The notes under the pieces were generated by a model. That model was not told the DNA's origin. It made no database searches and saw only the letters and a program-made list of their open reading frames with translations. Shown piece after piece: positions 5,543-9,569 of a DNA stretch of 9,569 nt (position 1 is the first letter of the stretch; every line of letters begins with the position of its first letter). The position numbers and the translations under genes were made by a program. The DNA lies in NCBI GenBank assembly GCA_026388865.1, contig JAPLIX010000450.1:1-9569 (forward strand), given 5' to 3'. The stretch is from Pseudomonadota bacterium (GTDB lineage: Bacteria > Desulfobacterota > WTBG01 > CAIYCZ01).

Positions 5543-7135
5543 TTTATTTTTGTCAAGCATGATACCGGTCCACTTCTCCATCACGGCAAGAGGTACAACC
5601 GTATAGTTTTTCACCCAGGGCTGATAGATGGAGCAGTTGGCTTTATGCCAGCCAAAAATCCAGGGCGCCTCCTGCACTACCAGCTGCTCAATTTCGCGGT
5701 ACAGCGCGTGCGCCTGCTTATCATCCATGACACTTACTGCCCGCACCAGCAGCTCATCTATCCGCGGGTCTTTAAACCTGCTGCGATTGCCGCCGGTTCC
5801 CCAGTTTCCGGAATAAAAGAGCGGGAACAGAAAGTTCTCTGCATCCGGATAATCCGCCCACCAGGAGAGCCAGAATGCCTGCGCCTCTCCGCGCGCTACC
5901 GCATTTTTAAAAGAGCTCCACTCAAGCTGCACAATGCGGGCATCAATCCCGACATCCCGCAGATTGCTCTGCAGCGCCTGCGTTATATCAAGCGTTTCCT
6001 CGTCCGCGTTCTGATATATGGTCATTAACAGCCCCGTGCCATATCCTGCCTGCTTGAGCAATGCGCGTGCTCTGGCCGGGTCATAGGAATAACCCTCCGG
6101 GGGAGGGCCGGTCTGCAGAAGCGGCGGCAGCGGGCCGGAGGCAACGCGTCCCCGGCCATCAAGAAGGCGCGCTACGATGGCTTCCCGGTTAATGGCATAA
6201 TTTAAGGCTCTGCGTATGAGCGGGTTGTTAAATGGTACGGCCTGACAGTTTAGTCCCAGGTAATAGATATTCAGTCCCGGAGCCACTATAACAGAAGACT
6301 TCCATTGGGGGTCCTCTGCATAATGCTTGAAAGCTGCCGGCGGAATTTCCAGCATCACGTCTATATTTCCGTTTTCAAACTCGGTAAGGGCGGTAAAATC
6401 TTCCGGCACGATTCCATAGATAAGACCACCAATCCGGGGTGCGCCTGCGAAGTAGCGGTCATTTGCCTTAAGCTGTAAAAATTGATTATGCTCCCAGCGC
6501 TCTAAGATATACGGGCCCGTTCCTGTGCCATGAAACGAAAAGTCTGCCCCCCAGCGTTCAACCTCTTCCTGCGGCACTACATAGGCAGTGGTGAGGCCCA
6601 GGAGCTTGATAAACGGCGCAAACGGCTTTTCAAGCTCGATCTTAAGCACATAGGGATCAATGACCTCGATGCCGGCAACCGTCGCTGACTTCCCGGCCAT
6701 AAAATTGCCTGCCCCGTGTATGCGCGAGAGCACCCAGGTGCGCGGGGACCTGGTTTTGGGGTTAAGAATCCGTTCAAATGAATATCTAAAATCCCGGGCC
6801 GTTACCTCCCGGCCATTAAAAAAACGCACACCTTTCCTGAGCCTGAACAGATACACCAATCCATCAGAAGAGACTGACCAGGACTGGGCTATGTCAGGCT
6901 CCGGGGCCAGGTCAGCGTTGAAACAGACCAGCCCGTTGTAGAGCTTGGCCGCAATTTGAGCGCCGTAGACATCAACTATCAGGGCTGGGTCGACAGTGGT
7001 AGGGCTTGCTTTGAGGCGCACATAGAGGAAGTTTGGAATTCTGGGCGAAGTGACATTGGTGCAGCTGGCCAGCAGCATTAAACAAAACGCGCTTAAACAC
7101 GCTAAAAAAGTTAAGCGGAATGTACAGCGTCTCAT
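5501..7135 (-). CDS. Peptide-type ABC transporter solute-binding lipoprotein (family 5)
   Basis: This is a 544-residue extracytoplasmic binding protein of the DppA/OppA (SBP family 5) type, which delivers peptides or similar ligands to the permease pair encoded just downstream. It has a lipoprotein signal: basic start, hydrophobic core and lipobox LASC with the acylated cysteine at residue 25. The family signature is at about 84-110 (AQSWSVSSDGLVYLFRLRKG...NG), and the hinge region IRRALNYAINREAIV is also recognisable. The mature body runs to about residue 530 (EKWTGIMLDKNK); the last 13 residues (AHSKHETNTKLQY) are encoded by intergenic-repeat sequence. The ATG abuts the ligase stop codon (TGAATG), so translation is probably coupled. 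The 137-base gap before the DppB-type gene contains the partner of the repeat; such intercistronic stems often protect the upstream message and raise binding protein over permease, which is an inference here. Ligand identity is unknown. Confidence 0.93.
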   Translation of the reverse strand: MRRCTFRLTFLACLSAFCLMLLASCTNVTSPRIPNFLYVRLKASPTTVDPALIVDVYGAQIAAKLYNGLVCFNADLAPEPDIAQSWSVSSDGLVYLFRLRKGVRFFNGREVTARDFRYSFERILNPKTRSPRTWVLSRIHGAGNFMAGKSATVAGIEVIDPYVLKIELEKPFAPFIKLLGLTTAYVVPQEEVERWGADFSFHGTGTGPYILERWEHNQFLQLKANDRYFAGAPRIGGLIYGIVPEDFTALTEFENGNIDVMLEIPPAAFKHYAEDPQWKSSVIVAPGLNIYYLGLNCQAVPFNNPLIRRALNYAINREAIVARLLDGRGRVASGPLPPLLQTGPPPEGYSYDPARARALLKQAGYGTGLLMTIYQNADEETLDITQALQSNLRDVGIDARIVQLEWSSFKNAVARGEAQAFWLSWWADYPDAENFLFPLFYSGNWGTGGNRSRFKDPRIDELLVRAVSVMDDKQAHALYREIEQLVVQEAPWIFGWHKANCSIYQPWVKNYTVVPLAVMEKWTGIMLDKNKAHSKHETNTKLQY

Positions 7136-8644
7136 TCAGGGCCTATAATATTTCTTGAGCTCCTGCTTCATTATTTTCTGTGCCGCATTTCTGGGCAGCT
7201 CCGGAGTGAATGTCACCACGCGAGGACATTTAAAACCGGCGAGCCGCTCGCGGCAAAAGTCCATGAGGAGCTGTGCAGTACATGATGCGTTCTTTTCGGG
7301 AACCACAATTGCTACCACTTTTTCACCCCACAGCGCATCCTCCACGCCGATTACCGCAGCCTCTTTTACAGCAGGGTGCTTCATAAGGACTGCTTCCACT
7401 TCATTCGGATAGATGTTTACTCCGCCGCTTATAATAATATCTTTATTGCGGCCGGCGAGAAAGATGAAACCGTCTTCATCAATCCAGCCTGCGTCTCCGG
7501 TGTGGAGCCAGCCGCTGCGCAACGCCCGGGCAGTTGCCTGAGGAGCTTTATAGTATCCCTGCATAATGTTTGGACCGCGGCACAGAATCTCTCCCACCTG
7601 GCCCGGGGGAAGTGTTTGATCATCTGCGCCTGCTGCCCGCACCTCTACGCTGAGCATGGGCCTGCCGACGCTTTCAGCCTTTCGATGAAAATCTGCAGGG
7701 GTGAGAATGGCTACACCCGGGCTTGCCTCTGTGAGGCCGTAGAGATCAAAAAAGCCTGCCCGGGGGAAAATTTTTTTAAGCCCTGTTTTTGTCCCTGCGC
7801 TCATGGGCGCTGCACCGGTGACCGCCCGTTTCACCGAGCCGGTATCCCACCTGCCTTCGCTCCATATATCAAGCATCATCCGGTACATGGTCGGCGCCTG
7901 GGTTATGGAGGTTACCTGTTCCTGCTCAATTATGGCAAGGCACTCGGCAGGGCTGAATTTTCGGACCATAATTGCGGTCATAGCGTTGAATATATAGGTA
8001 AAAATTCTGCCAAAAGTTGAAGCATGAAACAGGGGCGTTGGCGCAAGCTCGATATCCTGCGGGCTGTACTCAAGCGCTGCAGAATAATTGAAGGTATTCC
8101 AGATTAAATTTCCATGGGTCAGCAGCACCCCCTTTGGTTCATCAGCGGTGCCGGCGGTATATATAATTGCTGCGGGATCATTTTCAGAGACCGCCGCAGT
8201 CTCGTCTGCGCATAGCGCTGGCTGAAAGAGCTTCGCATATTCTCGCGCGGCAGGCGGATGCTTGCCGCCGATAGCAATAACCTGCTCCAGCTTTTCTGCT
8301 TTTTCAGGAACCAGCTCCTGAAATACCGCCTCACAAAAAAGAATCTTTGCCTCAGAATGCTCCAGGAGAATTTCTATATCCCTGTTTGTCAGGCGATGAT
8401 TCAGGGGGACCGCTATTGCTCCGAGCTGCATCAGGGCAAAAAGTATTTCCACATACTCAATGCTGTTGGAAGAAAGAATGGCAATTGACGCGCCCTTTGT
8501 GACGCCCTGGCGCAGCAGGCCGGCGGACAGTTCATCAGCCCGGCGTTTTAACGCGCCAAAAGTAATGTTATTTTCTTCGCAGATCACTGCCCGTTCTTCA
8601 GGATAGCAGGCAGCCGCCGTGTCAAGAAAATGCGCAAGGTTCAT
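7136..8644 (-). CDS. AMP-forming acyl-CoA synthetase-like ligase
   Basis: This 502-residue class I adenylate-forming enzyme probably activates a carboxylic acid to its acyl-AMP and then a CoA thioester. In order I see the phosphate-binding loop IIYTAGTADEPKGV (160-173), the aromatic/ATP motif YGLTEASP (302-309), the TGD motif (382-384), the hinge region with R399 and K401 (GRNKDIIISGGVNIYP) and the C-terminal catalytic lysine K490 in PRNAAQKIMK. The length is normal for the family. Two variations stand out: the phosphate loop reads TAGTADEPKG in place of the common TSGTTGxPKG, and the usual Gly before the catalytic Lys is Gln. The acid substrate is not predictable. It starts six bases after the glycosyltransferase stop without a clear ribosome binding site and ends against the binding-protein ATG, so it is likely co-translated within one operon. 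There is no carrier domain, so it is not a peptide-synthetase module. Confidence 0.92.
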   Translation of the reverse strand: MNLAHFLDTAAACYPEERAVICEENNITFGALKRRADELSAGLLRQGVTKGASIAILSSNSIEYVEILFALMQLGAIAVPLNHRLTNRDIEILLEHSEAKILFCEAVFQELVPEKAEKLEQVIAIGGKHPPAAREYAKLFQPALCADETAAVSENDPAAIIYTAGTADEPKGVLLTHGNLIWNTFNYSAALEYSPQDIELAPTPLFHASTFGRIFTYIFNAMTAIMVRKFSPAECLAIIEQEQVTSITQAPTMYRMMLDIWSEGRWDTGSVKRAVTGAAPMSAGTKTGLKKIFPRAGFFDLYGLTEASPGVAILTPADFHRKAESVGRPMLSVEVRAAGADDQTLPPGQVGEILCRGPNIMQGYYKAPQATARALRSGWLHTGDAGWIDEDGFIFLAGRNKDIIISGGVNIYPNEVEAVLMKHPAVKEAAVIGVEDALWGEKVVAIVVPEKNASCTAQLLMDFCRERLAGFKCPRVVTFTPELPRNAAQKIMKQELKKYYRP

Positions 8645-8650
8645 GGAATG

Positions 8651-9392
8651 TTATTGGTAATTTTTCGGGAGTTTCAGAACTTGCTCCCCTTCGTCCCTTC
8701 TGCCCCGCTTCAGACAGCCGCTGCCATAGATGCGGCACTTTTTTTTAAGCTCACAAAGCGCCTGCTGATGCTGGTCGGGTTGCAGTATGCCGCTTTCAAG
8801 GATTTTACAGAGCGCCCGAATACGGTACTGGTCAAGATGCGGGATTGTTTTTGACTGCTGGTCAACGTTCTTCACAGGCTAAAAACGTTTCATCAAAAAG
8901 CCCGACCTCGCCAAAGACGCTGCGCTCGATCATGACCGAAGAAGGACTGACAATACACAGAGGCAGGCACTGCTCAAAAATCCATCCGGAATATTTTTTG
9001 TGCTTCTGCATGGGATTGACCCGCACCCCGTTTCGTATCCAGATCTCCTCGGTCTGGCAGACGCGGGCTTCGGGGTGGTCCTGGAAAAAAAGCATCTGCG
9101 TGCGCAGCTTATCAGGGAGCCAGACGTCATCAGAGTCAAGAAATGCGATGTACACACCGCGGGCAGCAACGATGCCGCAATTGCGTGACGCGCTGGGGCC
9201 TCGATGGCTGGTATACAGGACAGAAAGGACGGTTTCATATTGCTGAAGCAGAGCGCCTGTTGTGTCTGTTGAACCATCATCCACCACGATAAGCTCAAAA
9301 TGCCTATACGTCTGGTTTAGCACTGACTCGATGGCTTCCTTGAGCCAGGCAGCCCGGTTATATGTCGGAATGATAACGCTTACCAGCTCCAT
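8651..9392 (-). pseudogene. Family 2 glycosyltransferase, internal deletion and frameshift
   Basis: The upstream part (9392-8862, 176 codons) is a clear GT-A family 2 glycosyltransferase: VSVIIPTYNRA at the start, the nucleotide-binding VVDDGST (36-42), GPSASRNCGI (65-74) and the metal-binding LDSDD (85-89). It ends at GLFDETFLACEER and a stop. In this family the next residues would be about E-D/Y-D-x-W-L-R, a helix and a 'GGHxDQLS' loop. Here the other frame resumes at VDQQSKTIPHLDQYRIRALCKIL (about 8867 down) and runs to a normal-looking end, LKKKCRIYGSGCLKRG...NYQ. So roughly 30 residues seem to be missing at 8862-8875, together with a frame change. The donor and acceptor sugars are unknown. 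The intact gene would have been about 275-280 residues. No strong ribosome binding site precedes ATG 9392, but the family starts at this point. It is the first operon gene in the window. Confidence 0.85.
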
Positions 9393-9569
9393 AGGTCAAG
9401 CAGCATACCGTGTAGCAGGTTGTTGAAGAAGTAGTTTTCTCCCAGGCTGGTCAAAAACATCCAGATGCAAGGCGCGCGAAATCCCGAGGAATGAGGCGTA
9501 CAGTACAGTACGTCGCAATGATCCCGATAGCTATCGAGAATGAGCGCAATCCCGACGCAGGTCGGGACA
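9393..9569. repeat. Structured dispersed intergenic repeat, partial
   Basis: No gene is seen after the glycosyltransferase start. From about 9412 the sequence has the form gcaggttgttgaa...caaggcgcgcgaaatcccgaggaatgaggcgtac, a layout I recall from repeats shared by many former Deltaproteobacteria (one end of a long inverted element whose other half would begin beyond the window). Inside it are three stems: GGCGTAC/GTACGTC (9495-9514, one G-T pair, 6-base loop), the 12-base palindrome CGATAGCTATCG (9525-9536), and TCCCGAC/GTCGGGA with a 4-base loop (9550-9567). It lies upstream of the minus-strand operon, so the operon promoter is probably here or beyond. Confidence 0.65.

Noticed and set aside
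7376..8020. Plus-strand 214-codon frame inside the ligase gene
   Set aside because: It is antisense to an intact, motif-complete ligase, and its cysteine- and histidine-rich product has no recognisable family.

Overview
The window looks like an accessory or gene-sparse stretch of a Gram-negative bacterial chromosome, most likely from an uncultured Desulfobacterota-like (former Deltaproteobacteria) lineage. This rests on family recognition: a PxxKW-type cysteine-rich small protein next to a DUF3786 protein, a lipoprotein-type family 5 solute-binding protein, and several styles of intergenic repeat that I associate with such genomes. No database search was run, so the taxonomic call is an inference. 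There are no rRNA or tRNA genes, CRISPR arrays, recognisable transposases or phage genes.

Layout. Bases 1-442 are non-coding and repeat-rich: a GGCACA-type repeat, a GGTGAATN octamer array and a small hairpin. A plus-strand FAD-dependent oxidoreductase of the geranylgeranyl-reductase-like superfamily follows (443-1747). A second copy of the same octamer module lies immediately after its stop codon, so the gene sits between two direct repeat modules. Bases 1748-2445 hold no recognised gene, but a 47-codon minus-strand reading frame (2076-2219) has gene-like codon use. A TTGACA promoter candidate and a perfect 14-bp hairpin lie just before the PxxKW gene (2446-2733). That gene ends in a good intrinsic terminator and is followed by a DUF3786 gene (2869-3507).

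The right two thirds is one minus-strand operon. In transcription order it holds a family 2 glycosyltransferase (broken), an acyl-CoA-synthetase-like AMP-forming ligase, a lipoprotein peptide-type solute-binding protein, a DppB-type permease (frameshifted) and a DppC-type permease. It converges on the DUF3786 gene at about 3508-3545. No ABC ATPase gene is present, although both permeases and the binding protein are. The window ends in a structured intergenic repeat upstream of the operon (9412-9569).

The strongest observations concern genome change, not a new enzyme system. The DppB-type gene is broken by an exact 13-bp tandem duplication whose removal restores a normal 311-residue permease. 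The glycosyltransferase seems to have lost roughly 30 internal residues with a frameshift. The C-terminus of the binding protein is made of intergenic-repeat sequence that can pair with a partner copy in the next intergenic space. The operon may therefore be decaying, or its transporter may be switched on and off by slippage. I did not find a convincing previously undescribed multi-gene system. The best candidate for something undescribed is the short minus-strand reading frame in the 1748-2445 gap.
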